Source: an uncultured Pseudomonadales bacterium (lineage in GTDB: Bacteria; Pseudomonadota; Gammaproteobacteria; Pseudomonadales; Azotimanducaceae). Taken from it: DNA of 64,000 nucleotides. Position 1 is the stretch's first letter. Each line of letters begins with the position of its first letter. Below the pieces are notes generated by a model. That model was not told where the DNA came from. It saw nothing but the letters and a program-made list of their open reading frames with translations, and ran no database searches. Positions 8,382 through 17,836 of the stretch are shown here, in pieces. The translations under genes and the position numbers were made by a program. Location: NCBI GenBank assembly GCA_958296405.1, contig OY282519.1:2650132-2714131 (forward strand), in the 5' to 3' direction.

Positions 8382-9230
8382 TCATTCCCTTGGCGCGGCC
8401 AGCGTCGCCCGTCGGTTGAGGGCATCCCGCAGCGCATCGCCGAGCGTGTTCACGGCCAACAGCGTGGACGCCAACAGGGTGGCCGGAAACGCCAACTGCC
8501 ACCAAGAGCCTTGCATTTCGCGGGCGCCATCGGCGATGAGCACGCCCCAGCTCGCCTGCGGCTCCTGCACGCCAAGGCCCAAGAAGCTGATGAAGCTCTC
8601 CGCCAAGATGACGCCGGGCAGCGTCAATGTGGCGTAGACGATGGCCGGGCCAAGCAGGTTGGGGATGACGTGGCGGAGCAGGATCGTCGTCCGGGGCGCG
8701 CCGAGGGCGCGTGCCGCCTCGACGTAGAGTTCGTTGCGCACGGCCAGCGTTTGGCCGCGCACGATGCGCGCCAGATCCAACCAAGACACGGCGCCGATGG
8801 CGATGAACAGCAGATAGACGTTGCGGCCGAACGCCACCACCAACAGGATGACCAAGAACACGAACGGCAAGGCATAGGTGGCATCCACGGCGCGCATCAT
8901 CGCTTGGTCAACGCGCCCGCCGAAGTAGCCCGCGATGGCGCCGTAGGGAATGCCGATCGCGGCGCTCACGGCCGTGCCGAGCAAGGCTAGGGAGAGCGAC
9001 AGGCGCGCCCCGGCCCAGCTGCGGGTCAAGAGGTCTCGCCCGGCGCTGTCGGTGCCAAACCAGTGCCGCGCGCTCGGCCCCCGGTCGATGGCGTCCCAGT
9101 CGATTTCGTCCACCCCCCAAGGCGAAGCGTCCGGTGCGATCACCGCCAACGCCACCACTGCGCAGAGCAACGCGGCGCACGCCCGCGTCCACGCGCTGTG
9201 CGCCCAAGCAGCGCGCAGCAAGCCTCTCAT
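8382..9230 (-). CDS. ABC transporter permease, DppC/OppC family
   Basis: This is an inner-membrane permease of a peptide/nickel-type importer, 282 residues. Features are an N-terminal helix, the periplasmic HWFGTDSAGRDLLTRSW signature typical of OppC/DppC, and then several helices. The cytoplasmic EAARALGAPRTTILLRHVIPN loop (EAA motif) contacts the ATPase. Its ATG overlaps the stop of the partner permease (ATGA). It is the last gene of the leftward operon; no ATPase gene follows before the SDR gene on the other strand. Confidence 0.9.
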   Translation of the reverse strand: MRGLLRAAWAHSAWTRACAALLCAVVALAVIAPDASPWGVDEIDWDAIDRGPSARHWFGTDSAGRDLLTRSWAGARLSLSLALLGTAVSAAIGIPYGAIAGYFGGRVDQAMMRAVDATYALPFVFLVILLVVAFGRNVYLLFIAIGAVSWLDLARIVRGQTLAVRNELYVEAARALGAPRTTILLRHVIPNLLGPAIVYATLTLPGVILAESFISFLGLGVQEPQASWGVLIADGAREMQGSWWQLAFPATLLASTLLAVNTLGDALRDALNRRATLAAPRE

Positions 9231-10147
9231 CGGCCGAGCCGGATGCGCGGGTCGAGGCGCGTGTAGAGCGCATCCACGGCGAGGTTGAACGCCAGGATGA
9301 GGGTGGCGTAGACGATCACCGTGCCCAGCACGAGCGTGTAGTCGCGGTTCAGCGCCCCCTGCACGAAGTGCCGCCCCAGCCCCGGCAGGGCGAACACTTC
9401 CTCGACGACCATGGAGCCGGTGAGCAGCGCCGCCGCCGCCGGGCCGAGAAACGACACCGCCGGCAGCAGCGCTGTCGGCAGCACATGGCGCAGGGCGATG
9501 CGACGCGCCGGCAGCCCCTTCGCGCGCGCCGTGACGACGTGCGGGGCCGCCAGCGCCTCGGCCACTTCACCGCGCGTGAGGCGCGCGAACGCAGCCAGAT
9601 AAGGCAGTGCCAGCGCCACCGCCGGCAGCAGCACATGGCGGGGGGACTCGAAGCCCCCGGCCGGCAGCCATCCAAGCGTCACCGCGAACACCAGCGCCAG
9701 CAGGGGGGCGACGACAATGGGCGGCAGCGCCAGCCCCGCAACGGCAGCGACGGTGATGCCGCGGTCCAGCCGCCGCCCGGGTCGCAATCCGGCGACCGCG
9801 CCAGCGGCAATGCCCAAGCCGGCGGCCAGCGCCAAGGCAAAGCCGCCCACGTTCAGGCTGACTGGCAGGCCGCTGGCAATGAGCTCGTTCACCGTGAAGT
9901 CCTTGCTGCGAAACGACGGCCCCAAGTCTCCGCGGCCAAGCATCAAGAGGTAACGGCCATACTGCGCGATGAGCGGTTCGTCCAGGTGATAGGCAGCGCG
10001 CAGGTTCGCCTCCACCTGCGCCGGCAGGCGGCGTTCGCCGTCGAACGGGCCGCCGGGCGCGGCGCGAATGAGGAAGAAGGCCACGGTGATCACGGCCAGC
10101 AGCGTCATCAAGGAGGTGGCGCCGCGCCGCGCCAGATAGGCCGCCAT
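9227..10147 (-). CDS. ABC transporter permease, DppB/OppB family
   Basis: This 306-residue permease starts MAAYLARRGATSLMTLLAV, the usual OppB N-terminal helix. It contains APGGPFDGER and the LGRGDLGPSFR segment typical of the family, several transmembrane helices, and the EAA-type loop TARAKGLPARRIALRHVLP. It is paired with the DppC-type permease by a four-base overlap. Its start shares a base with the stop of the binding-protein gene, so the three form one transcription unit. Confidence 0.9.
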   Translation of the reverse strand: MAAYLARRGATSLMTLLAVITVAFFLIRAAPGGPFDGERRLPAQVEANLRAAYHLDEPLIAQYGRYLLMLGRGDLGPSFRSKDFTVNELIASGLPVSLNVGGFALALAAGLGIAAGAVAGLRPGRRLDRGITVAAVAGLALPPIVVAPLLALVFAVTLGWLPAGGFESPRHVLLPAVALALPYLAAFARLTRGEVAEALAAPHVVTARAKGLPARRIALRHVLPTALLPAVSFLGPAAAALLTGSMVVEEVFALPGLGRHFVQGALNRDYTLVLGTVIVYATLILAFNLAVDALYTRLDPRIRLGR

Positions 10148-11727
10148 CAGCGCCAGGCGAGATAGCGCGCGCCGTGGACGTTGCGGGGATTGGCGATCCA
10201 GCCGGTGATGCGCGGATGCACCAAGGCGCGCGTCGTCACCGAATAGAGTGGCGTCACGGGATGCTTGGCGAGGCCGACGGCTTCGGCTTGCGCCAGCAGC
10301 GCCAGACGCTCCGCCAACTCCGGTTCCGCGTAGGCGCGGCGCATCAGCGCGTCATAGGCAGCGTCTGAAAACTGCCCATAGTTCACATCCCCGGTGTCGG
10401 ACACCAACAGGTCCAGATAGTGTTGGGCGTTGTTCTCACCGAACCAACCGGCCTGCGCCACTTGGAATTCGCCTTGGCGCAAGTCTGCGAAGTGGGTTTT
10501 CAGGTCTGCATGGTGCAGCGTCGTGGCGACGCCGATGTCCTTCCACATCGCTGCGATGGCAAGCTGCACCGCCTTGGACTCCCCGCCGCTGATGTACCGC
10601 AGTGTGATTTCGAGCGGCGCCTCAGCGGTGTGGCCGGCGGCGCCGAGCAACTGCCGCGCCCGCGCCAGCCGTGCCGGCCGTTCCGCCGCCGGCGCCAAGG
10701 CACTTTGGTAGCCGGGCACCATCGCCGGCACCAGCCCGGCATTGGGCTGCTCGCCGCTCTTCAATACCCGTGCCGTGATGAGCTGTCGGTCGATGGCCAA
10801 GCTCAGGGCTTCGCGCACGCGCGCGTCTTCAAAGGGCGCCGCCGCGGTGTTGTACACGAGGTACATGATCGAGACGAGGGGAGTGAGACGCAGATGCTCC
10901 GGCATGTTCTTCGAGAGCCAGCCGATTTCGCCCGCCGGGAAGTTGCCGATGGCGTCCAGTTCGCCGGCGCGGTAGCGGTTGTAGGCAGCGTTCGCGTCGC
11001 TGGTGGGATAGTAGGCGATGCGCTCCAACGCCACGGCTTCGGCATCGAAGAAGCGCGGGTTCTTGCGTAGTTCGACCACGGCTTGCGGCCGCCAATCGTG
11101 CAGCGTGAAGGCGCCGTTGGACACCATCGTGCCCGGTTTGGTCCAGCCGTCGCCGGCGGCTTCGATGACGTGCCGCGGAACGGGATAGCCCGTTGGGTAG
11201 ATGAGGCGCTCGGCGAGGAACGGGAATGGACGCGCCAACTCGATGACGAGCTCGTGGTCGCCGCTGGCGCGAACGCCGAGGGCCGCCGCCGGCGCCGTGC
11301 CGGCGTTCACCGCAGCGGCGCCCCGAATCGGATACATGAAGTGCGCGAGGCTTGCCGCGGTGCTTGGCGCCAGCAGGCGGCGGAAGGCATACACGAAGTC
11401 CTCAGCCGTCACCGGGTGGCCGTCGGACCACTTGCCTTCTTGGCGCAACTGGAAGGTCCACGTGAGGCCATCTTCGCTCACTGCCCAGCTCGCCGCGGCG
11501 CCCGGCACGATGTCGCCGCTTGCGTTGAAGGTGGTGAGGCCCAAGAAGAGGTCGTTCAGGATGGCCTCTTCGAGGCGCAGGTTGTAGCGATGCGGGTCCA
11601 GCGTTTGCGGCTCGCCGCCGTTGCCGATGCGCAGATCCGTGCGCGCCTCAGCCGCGTTCGCGCCCCACGCCGAGGCGGCAACGCAAGCCGCGATGACCAT
11701 GCGACGCCAAACACCGCGCTCAAGCAT
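10147..11727 (-). CDS. periplasmic peptide-binding protein, OppA/DppA family (SBP_bac_5)
   Basis: This extracytoplasmic substrate-binding protein has 526 residues. The chosen ATG gives a typical Sec signal peptide (MLERGVWRRMVIAACVAAS, probable cleavage after AWGANA). After it come GNGGEPQTLDPHRYN and WTFQLRQEGKWSDGHPVTAE, both strong SBP_bac_5 signatures. ISGGESKAVQLAIAAMWKDI and FGENNAQHYLDLL also fit the oligopeptide-binding group. An ATG at 11700 is an alternative start. The gene overlaps the upstream serine hydrolase gene by a few bases. Confidence 0.9.
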   Translation of the reverse strand: MLERGVWRRMVIAACVAASAWGANAAEARTDLRIGNGGEPQTLDPHRYNLRLEEAILNDLFLGLTTFNASGDIVPGAAASWAVSEDGLTWTFQLRQEGKWSDGHPVTAEDFVYAFRRLLAPSTAASLAHFMYPIRGAAAVNAGTAPAAALGVRASGDHELVIELARPFPFLAERLIYPTGYPVPRHVIEAAGDGWTKPGTMVSNGAFTLHDWRPQAVVELRKNPRFFDAEAVALERIAYYPTSDANAAYNRYRAGELDAIGNFPAGEIGWLSKNMPEHLRLTPLVSIMYLVYNTAAAPFEDARVREALSLAIDRQLITARVLKSGEQPNAGLVPAMVPGYQSALAPAAERPARLARARQLLGAAGHTAEAPLEITLRYISGGESKAVQLAIAAMWKDIGVATTLHHADLKTHFADLRQGEFQVAQAGWFGENNAQHYLDLLVSDTGDVNYGQFSDAAYDALMRRAYAEPELAERLALLAQAEAVGLAKHPVTPLYSVTTRALVHPRITGWIANPRNVHGARYLAWR

Positions 11728-12652
11728 CCGACAAGCCGTCGTAAACCAGTTCCAGGAAACGGCCGTTGTCGAAACCTGTGGGCTCTTGCGTGCCGTGATA
11801 GTTCTCGCTGGCGCGCACGGCGCGGCCGTCGCCCACTCGGGTGTAGCGGCTGAAGCGCGTCGCCACGAGGTCTTCCACTGGCCAGATGGCGACGATTTGG
11901 CTATGCAGGCCGAAGGCGCTGAAGCCGCCGTTGCCGATGGGCCACCAATAGAAGCCGTAGTTGCCGGCGAGGGCCGGGGCGGTGCTCGTCGCCACCCAGC
12001 CCGCGGACACCACCACGTCGCCTTGCCACTCGCCGCCGCGCGCGAACAACAAGCCGAAGCGCGCAAAGTTGCGTGGCGTCGCGTCGATGCAGCAGTACGT
12101 CATCACATTCCCGGCGCTGTCGGTCCACCACTCGCCGGCGAAGCCGATGGTGGCACCGATGCGTTGATCGAGATATGCCTGTCCGGACATGCCCACGGCG
12201 ACGCGCACCACTTCGCCGGCCAGCATCACGTCTGAGTTGGAATAGTCGTAGAGCCGCTCCCCGGGCGTGCCGGTGAGCTCGAGATCCAGCGGCGCCTGCA
12301 GTTGATCGGACGCGCCGTGGAACTCGGTGGCATCCACCAGCCGCAACGCCGTGCGCAGCGTCATCAAATGGCGCAGCGTGATCGCCGCCTTGTCGCTTTC
12401 GCGCCAAGCGGGCGGGAAGTCTGCCGCCAGTTGGTCGGGCCCTTCGATCAGGCCGTCGTCAATGGCGGTGCCGACGAGGGCGCTGGTGAAGCTCTTCCCC
12501 ACGGACCAACTGGTGGCCATGGCGAGCGTCACGAGCAGCCCGATGCGCCTCGGCGCTGCGCCCGCCCGCCGACTGCGCTGAACCTTGGCGGTCCGAAGGT
12601 GGGCAGGGCGGGCGCGGGAAAGCGGGGCGGCGAAGGCACGCGGGTGGACCAT
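11720..12652 (-). CDS. class C beta-lactamase-like serine hydrolase, N-terminally short
   Basis: The catalytic SxxK motif is clear (WSVGKSFTSALVG), followed by the YxN-type motif YDYSNSDVML and an extended C-terminal domain. This matches the 6-aminohexanoate-dimer hydrolase / esterase-like beta-lactamase group. Conserved sequence starts only at the ATG at 12520 (MATSWSVGKS). Family members normally have 70-100 more residues and a signal peptide before this point. The in-frame extension to 12652 is arginine- and proline-rich and does not look like the family, and the other frames show nothing better. The N-terminus therefore appears lost or replaced, and the gene may be decayed. It heads the peptide-transport operon. 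Confidence 0.6.
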   Translation of the reverse strand: MVHPRAFAAPLSRARPAHLRTAKVQRSRRAGAAPRRIGLLVTLAMATSWSVGKSFTSALVGTAIDDGLIEGPDQLAADFPPAWRESDKAAITLRHLMTLRTALRLVDATEFHGASDQLQAPLDLELTGTPGERLYDYSNSDVMLAGEVVRVAVGMSGQAYLDQRIGATIGFAGEWWTDSAGNVMTYCCIDATPRNFARFGLLFARGGEWQGDVVVSAGWVATSTAPALAGNYGFYWWPIGNGGFSAFGLHSQIVAIWPVEDLVATRFSRYTRVGDGRAVRASENYHGTQEPTGFDNGRFLELVYDGLSDA

Positions 12653-12763
12653 CGGCATGGGCGCTGGCGAAGGCCCGCGCATTCTACCTACTCGCTGGCT
12701 GGGCGAAGGGCTACCATTGTCTGTCCTCGCAGCCGTCCTTGCGGCGAAACGCGCTGAGCCACG

Positions 12764-14554
12764 ATGCTGAAACGCCTCACGTCCCGCCAAGAGTGGCAAT
12801 ACCTCACGGTGTTGCCCAAGGCCAACGCCCCGCTGACGGCGCTGTGGTGGGCCATCCTCGTGGCGCGGGGCCTGCTGCCGGCGGTGTTCGCCATCGCCAT
12901 GGGCGTGATGGTGGGCGCCGTCGAGGCGGGCACATCGCTCGTCGGCCCCTTGGCACTCATTGGGGTGACGTTCGTTCTGCTGCAGGTGCTGGCGCCGCTG
13001 CATCAGGCGGTGAGCGCGAACCTCGGCAGCAGCACCGCGGCGTGGCTCTACGACCAACTCACGCTGGCGTGCGTGACGCCGCCCGGCATGCGGCACCTCG
13101 AGGACGCCGAGCTCGCGCAAGACATCACGATGGCGCGGGATTTCGATTTGGGAATCAGCGGGCCGCCGCTCAACATCTCCATGGACTTCATCGCCGCCGG
13201 CTTGGTGGAACTTCTTGCCGGGGTCGCCTCCGCGGCCGTCTTGGCCGCCTACGCGTGGTGGGCGCCGCTGTTGCTTGGCGGCGCTTGGCTCGCCACGCAT
13301 TGGCTGTTGCGGGAGAGCGGCGTGTGGCGCGACCGCGCCACGGCGCCGGTCCGCGAAGCGCAACGCCACGCGGACTATGCCTATCGCCTCGCCGTCGATG
13401 CGCCTTCGGCCAAGGAACTGCGCCTGTTCGGCTTGGCTGGGTGGACCGTGGAGCGCTTTCGTCGCCATCGCCGCACCTTGCACGACTTGCGGTGGGAAGC
13501 GACGAAGCTGCGGGAACGGCCGCTGGCCACCAGCTTGGCGCTGGTGCTGGCCGCGAACGCCTTGGTGTTTGGCTCCATGGCGAGCGCCGCCATCGGCGGC
13601 GACTTGGCATTGGACCGCATGGTGACGTTTGCCGCCGCGGCCATCGCCACCAGCATGATCGCCTTTGGCGGCCTCTCTTGGGCCTTGGACGGCGCCGCGG
13701 CGCCGGCGGCCGCGGTGCTGCGGCTTGGGCCGGCGATGGCCGAGCGGGGGGCGCTGCGAAGAGGCGCTGCGCCGGCGCGCGCAATGCCGGCGCGGGAGGT
13801 GCGTTTCCGCAACGTCCGCTTTGCCTACCCGACCACCGGCGAGGTGGTGCTCGATGGCCTCGACCTAACGATTCCGGCCGGCTCATCGCTCGCCATCGTG
13901 GGGCAGAACGGCGCCGGCAAGACGACGCTGGCAAAGCTCCTGTGCCGCTTCTACGACCCGGATGCCGGCGCCATCGAAATCGACGGCGTGGACCTGCGGG
14001 ACTTGGACATCGCCGCATGGCGCGAGCGCGTCACCGCCGTGTTCCAAGACTTCACGCGCTTCGAGTGGCCGGTGCGCGACAACGTGGCGCCGGCAGGTGC
14101 CCCGGAAGCCGTTGTGCAAGCCGCGCTTGAGGCCGCCGGCGCGGCGGACTTGGCGGCCCTCGACACCGTGCTGGCGCGCGGCTACGACGGCGGCGTCGAC
14201 CTCTCCGGCGGGCAATGGCAGCGCGTCGCGTTGGCGCGGGCGCTGGCGGCAGTGCGCCAAGGCGCTGGCGTGGCGTTGCTGGACGAGCCGACCGCGCAGC
14301 TCGACGTGCGTGGCGAGGCGGAGATTTTCAACCGCGTCTTGGAGGCGACGCAGGATGTCACGACTGTGCTGATCTCCCATCGCTTCAGCACCGTGCGCCA
14401 TGCAGACCGCATCTGCGTCATCGACGGCGGCAAGGTGGTCGAGATGGGCACGCACGCGGAGCTGATGGCGGCGCGCGGCCGCTACCAACGGATGTTCAAT
14501 CTCCAAGCCCAGCGGTTCGAGGAAGAAGAGGAGGGGCTGGATGTCCTCGACTGA
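12764..14554 (+). CDS. ABC exporter half-transporter 1 (membrane + ATPase fusion)
   Basis: This 596-residue protein has an N-terminal membrane domain of about six helices (residues about 20-320). A C-terminal nucleotide-binding domain follows: Walker A GQNGAGKTT, the canonical signature LSGGQWQ, Walker B with catalytic Glu in ALLDEPTAQLD, and the H-loop in LISHRF. The substrate is unknown; the family includes bacteriocin, antibiotic and lipid exporters. It overlaps the next gene by 14 bases, pointing to a heterodimer. The region upstream, shared with the divergent serine hydrolase gene, is short. Confidence 0.88.
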   Translation: MLKRLTSRQEWQYLTVLPKANAPLTALWWAILVARGLLPAVFAIAMGVMVGAVEAGTSLVGPLALIGVTFVLLQVLAPLHQAVSANLGSSTAAWLYDQLTLACVTPPGMRHLEDAELAQDITMARDFDLGISGPPLNISMDFIAAGLVELLAGVASAAVLAAYAWWAPLLLGGAWLATHWLLRESGVWRDRATAPVREAQRHADYAYRLAVDAPSAKELRLFGLAGWTVERFRRHRRTLHDLRWEATKLRERPLATSLALVLAANALVFGSMASAAIGGDLALDRMVTFAAAAIATSMIAFGGLSWALDGAAAPAAAVLRLGPAMAERGALRRGAAPARAMPAREVRFRNVRFAYPTTGEVVLDGLDLTIPAGSSLAIVGQNGAGKTTLAKLLCRFYDPDAGAIEIDGVDLRDLDIAAWRERVTAVFQDFTRFEWPVRDNVAPAGAPEAVVQAALEAAGAADLAALDTVLARGYDGGVDLSGGQWQRVALARALAAVRQGAGVALLDEPTAQLDVRGEAEIFNRVLEATQDVTTVLISHRFSTVRHADRICVIDGGKVVEMGTHAELMAARGRYQRMFNLQAQRFEEEEEGLDVLD

Positions 14555-16367
14555 CGCCCGCGCCACCCCGTCCCGCCACGACGAGTTGCCGGCGGCGCTG
14601 CCATCCATGTGGCGGGCGCTGAAACGCGGCTACGACGCGGAACCGAGGCTGCTGGTGATCGCCTTCGCGCTGTCGCTGCTCGCCGCATTGCCGGATGCGC
14701 TGATGGCGCTGTGGCTCATGCTGTTGGCCGATGGCCTGTTGGACGGCGCGCCAACGCTCGTGGCGTTGGCTGCCGGTGGGTTGGCGGTGTCCGCCGCTTT
14801 GACTTGGGTGCTGCGGGTGGTGAGCGACCGCACCCAGCGACGGTTCCGCGATCGCGTCACCATCGCCTTGGAATCGCATGTGGCGACGCTGCAGGCCAGC
14901 GTCGCCACGGTGGAGCACCACGAGCGCCCGGACTATCTGGACCGCTTGGCGGTGCTGCGCGATCAGGTGTTCGTGCTCGACCACATGTACATGTCGCTGT
15001 TCACCACCTGCGGTTGGCTGCTGCGGCTCGTCGTCACCATCGGCTTGCTCACCTCCGTTCACCCGGCCTTGGCGCTTCTCGCGCCGTTGGCGTTGCCCAC
15101 GGTGCTCGCTTCCACTTGGCGGCCGGCGGTGGAACGCGCCGCGGAGGAGGCCGGCGCCCAGGCGCAGCGGCTGGCACGGCACCTGTTCGACGTCGCCACC
15201 ACCGCGCCGCCGGGCAAGGAGGTGCGCGTCGCCGGCATCCAAGGCCGCCTCGCCCGCGAGCGCCGCGCCGCTTGGCAGCGCTGGTACGGCCCGGTGTCAG
15301 CGGCGCGTTGGGGCACCGCTGCTTGGCATACCGTGGGTTGGGCCGTGTTCGGGGTGGCCTATGTGGGCGCCGTGACGTTCGTGGCTTTCGGCACCGATGC
15401 TTCCCCGGGCGCCGTGCTGTTGGTGCTCGCCGCCGGCTCGCGCCTCTCCGCCTACATCGGCGCCGCGGTGGGCGAGATCGGTTTCCTGCGCGGCATCTGG
15501 ATGGATGGCTCGAAGCGCTTGGCGTGGCTGGAGGATTACGCGGCCGCCAAAACGGAACATGCGGACTTGTCGGCGCCGCCCGCGCTGCGCCAAGGCATCG
15601 AACTGCAGGGGGTGACGTTCACCTATCCCGGTGCGGAGCAGCCGGCGCTGCGCGACGTGAACCTTGTGTTGCCGGCCGGCAGCGTGGTGGCGTTGGTCGG
15701 CGAGAACGGAGCCGGCAAAACGACCTTGGTGAAGCTCCTGTGCAAGATGTATGAGCCAGATGCCGGGCGCATCCTCGTCGATGGCGTGGACTTGCGGCGG
15801 CTGAAGGCAGAGGACTGGCGCACCCGCTTGGCCGGCGCCTTTCAGGACTTCTTTCGCTTCGAGTTCCGCGCTCGCGAGACCGTGGGATTAGGCGACGTGC
15901 CTCGCCTCGACGACGGCGCGGCGGTGGAATCGGCGGTGGCCCGGGCCGGCGCGGACGATGTGGTGGACGGGTTGACGAAGGGCCTCGAGACGCAGCTTGG
16001 GCCGAACTGGCCGCAGGGCGTGGAGGTGAGTTTCGGGCAGTGGCAAAAGCTCTCGCTGGCGCGCGGCTTCATGCGTGACGCGCCGCTCCTATTGGCCCTT
16101 GACGAACCGACCGCGGCGTTGGATGCGGAGACGGAACACGCCTTGTTTGAACGCTATGCCGGCGCGGTGCGGGGCGGCCATGGCGACGCCCCCAATAGCC
16201 GCGTCACGCTGCTCATCTCGCATCGCTTCAGCACGGTGCGCATGGCGGACCTCATCGTCGTGGTGGACGGCGCTCGCGTCGTGGAGTGCGGCAGCCATGA
16301 AGCGCTGATGGCGGCGCAAGGCCAATATGCGGAGCTGTATGGGATTCAGGCGGCGGCGTATCGGTAG
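14541..16367 (+). CDS. ABC exporter half-transporter 2 with altered signature motif
   Basis: This 608-residue partner has the same layout: membrane domain, then an ATPase domain with Walker A GENGAGKTT, Walker B LLALDEPTAALD and H-loop LISHRF. The ABC signature reads VSFGQWQ instead of LSGGQ, so one ATP site of the expected heterodimer, the one formed with Walker A of protein 1, probably has reduced hydrolysis. Asymmetry of this kind is known in heterodimeric exporters. The ATG lies inside the end of the preceding gene. Confidence 0.87.
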   Translation: MSSTDARATPSRHDELPAALPSMWRALKRGYDAEPRLLVIAFALSLLAALPDALMALWLMLLADGLLDGAPTLVALAAGGLAVSAALTWVLRVVSDRTQRRFRDRVTIALESHVATLQASVATVEHHERPDYLDRLAVLRDQVFVLDHMYMSLFTTCGWLLRLVVTIGLLTSVHPALALLAPLALPTVLASTWRPAVERAAEEAGAQAQRLARHLFDVATTAPPGKEVRVAGIQGRLARERRAAWQRWYGPVSAARWGTAAWHTVGWAVFGVAYVGAVTFVAFGTDASPGAVLLVLAAGSRLSAYIGAAVGEIGFLRGIWMDGSKRLAWLEDYAAAKTEHADLSAPPALRQGIELQGVTFTYPGAEQPALRDVNLVLPAGSVVALVGENGAGKTTLVKLLCKMYEPDAGRILVDGVDLRRLKAEDWRTRLAGAFQDFFRFEFRARETVGLGDVPRLDDGAAVESAVARAGADDVVDGLTKGLETQLGPNWPQGVEVSFGQWQKLSLARGFMRDAPLLLALDEPTAALDAETEHALFERYAGAVRGGHGDAPNSRVTLLISHRFSTVRMADLIVVVDGARVVECGSHEALMAAQGQYAELYGIQAAAYR

Positions 16368-16760
16368 TCCGGCAGCGCGGCCTTAGCGGCGCCCAAGCCG
16401 CCATGGGCCCTGTTAGCGCTTGGTACTGGGGCAGGGCGGGCAGGAGTCCCTGCTCTGGACGTTCTTCTTCCGCCGCCGCGCCGCGACAGCCGCCGCAACG
16501 GGTTCCTGCTCTGCAGGAGGCGGGATTGACGCGAAGGGGGGAAAGCGTGCCGGCGGCGGTTCGCCCATGTTCCGCTATATTCGGCGCCCCCAGAAGTTGG
16601 GCACCTCACCGCTGGCTGATTGGGTCGCCGGCACTCTTAAGGGCGATTATGCGCCATGTCGGGCGCCGCCGTCAACTGCCGCGTGCGCCGCGCAGCAACC
16701 AGCGCCGCAAGGAGGCCGACGCCGCGCCTCCACAGCAGCGTGGCTCAGCAAGCGCTTGGC
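16368..16760. other. gene-free stretch after the ABC exporter pair
   Basis: About 390 bases lie between convergent genes. Short frames exist on both strands, but all are arginine/proline-rich without family features or ribosome-binding sites. I see no tRNA, repeat array or convincing terminator. An AT-richer patch (GTTCCGCTATATTCGG) is near 16570. Confidence 0.5.
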
Positions 16761-17744
16761 TCAGAAATCCAATGCGCTCGTGTGCAATGCCGCCGCTTCC
16801 CAGAACCGCTGGCCGTCTAACATCCGCGCCAATTCCCAGCAACTGAACGCGAGTTTGGCATCGTGCTCATCGTCGATGGGCCACAACCGGGGTTCGGCGT
16901 CAGGGTTGAAGGCTGGGGCGCCAGCGGCGAGGTAGCCCGTGAACAGGCCCGCGTTCATTGGGGCGTCCGCGTCTAGGTCGATGGCGTCCACGCACACGGC
17001 CAGCGCATGGCAACCGGTCACCAGATGCAGCGCGAAGAAATCTCCGGTGTGGTGGAAGATCGCAAGCGCCGTCTCGGCGGCGCGGCGGCGGTTGTCGCTC
17101 ACCACATGCACGGCGCCGTCCAGCGCGCCGGAGGCGACGACGGCTTGGCACTTCTGGTCGAAGGTGCGGCCCGGCGCTGGTGCGGCCTCTGGGAACGCCA
17201 ATGCGTCTGCCTTCTGTGCCGTGCTTGCGAGCGCAGCTAGAGCGGGATGTGGGCCAACGCAGGCGAGATAGGCCAACCCGGCGGCGACTTCCGCCGCCAT
17301 CGAGAAGCGAATGCCGTACGCGAGGCGGATGATCGGATGAAAGGCATCGCGCACCCAGCCGCTGATGAGCGTCGGCAGATGCGCAACGAGGGCCTGCTGC
17401 ACCCCGTGCCGCTCGACCTCTGCGTCAAAGAAGCCGAGCAGTGAAGCATAGGCCGCGCGGTCTCCCAACGCCGCGGCCAGTTTTGGCGGCGGGTTTGTCT
17501 GCAGGACGGCTGGCGCATCCAACCGCGGCGCGTAAGCCTCCTGCCGCGCTGTGATGACGGCGCGGTCAGCGCCTAAACCGTGGAAGGCCAACGCCATCAT
17601 CGGCAGGTGGTCTGAGAGAAAGCCGCCGTACAGGGGGCCGTGACAGTTCCGATGCGTTTCGAGCGTTGCCTTCAGCCAGGCGGGCACTTGAGGCACAACG
17701 TCGGCGTTCGGCAAGGCGCGGGCGATGGACTGAGCGTGAGTCAT
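16761..17744 (-). CDS. questin oxidase-like protein (DUF4243 family)
   Basis: This 327-residue protein resembles the questin oxidase family, first known from fungal anthraquinone pathways (a Baeyer-Villiger-type ring opening) and also found in bacteria. Typical elements are YGGFLSDHLPMMALAFHGLGA near the N-terminus, FHPIIRLAYGI in the middle, and several conserved histidines (IFHHTGDFFALHLVTGCHA). No classic flavin motif is visible, in line with the family. The start MTHAQSIARAL was chosen; ATGs further upstream (for example 17777) would extend into the promoter shared with the divergent dioxygenase gene. The substrate is unknown. Confidence 0.7.
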   Translation of the reverse strand: MTHAQSIARALPNADVVPQVPAWLKATLETHRNCHGPLYGGFLSDHLPMMALAFHGLGADRAVITARQEAYAPRLDAPAVLQTNPPPKLAAALGDRAAYASLLGFFDAEVERHGVQQALVAHLPTLISGWVRDAFHPIIRLAYGIRFSMAAEVAAGLAYLACVGPHPALAALASTAQKADALAFPEAAPAPGRTFDQKCQAVVASGALDGAVHVVSDNRRRAAETALAIFHHTGDFFALHLVTGCHALAVCVDAIDLDADAPMNAGLFTGYLAAGAPAFNPDAEPRLWPIDDEHDAKLAFSCWELARMLDGQRFWEAAALHTSALDF

Positions 17745-17836
17745 GGGCGAACTGTGAGCGTCTTTTGTAGCGTCCAGCATAACCCGCGGCGGCGGAGCCG
17801 CTATCATGGAGCGTTCTTCCGCCAGCCCGCCCACAA

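Noticed and set aside
9134-10165. Plus-strand frame of about 340 codons over the permease genes
   Set aside because: It has low-complexity Arg/Gln/His composition and no family features. The opposite strand is clearly OppB/OppC.
16346-16609. 87-codon minus-strand frame after the ABC exporter genes
   Set aside because: It is arginine/proline-rich with no ribosome-binding site or recognisable domain, and it overlaps the end of the exporter gene.
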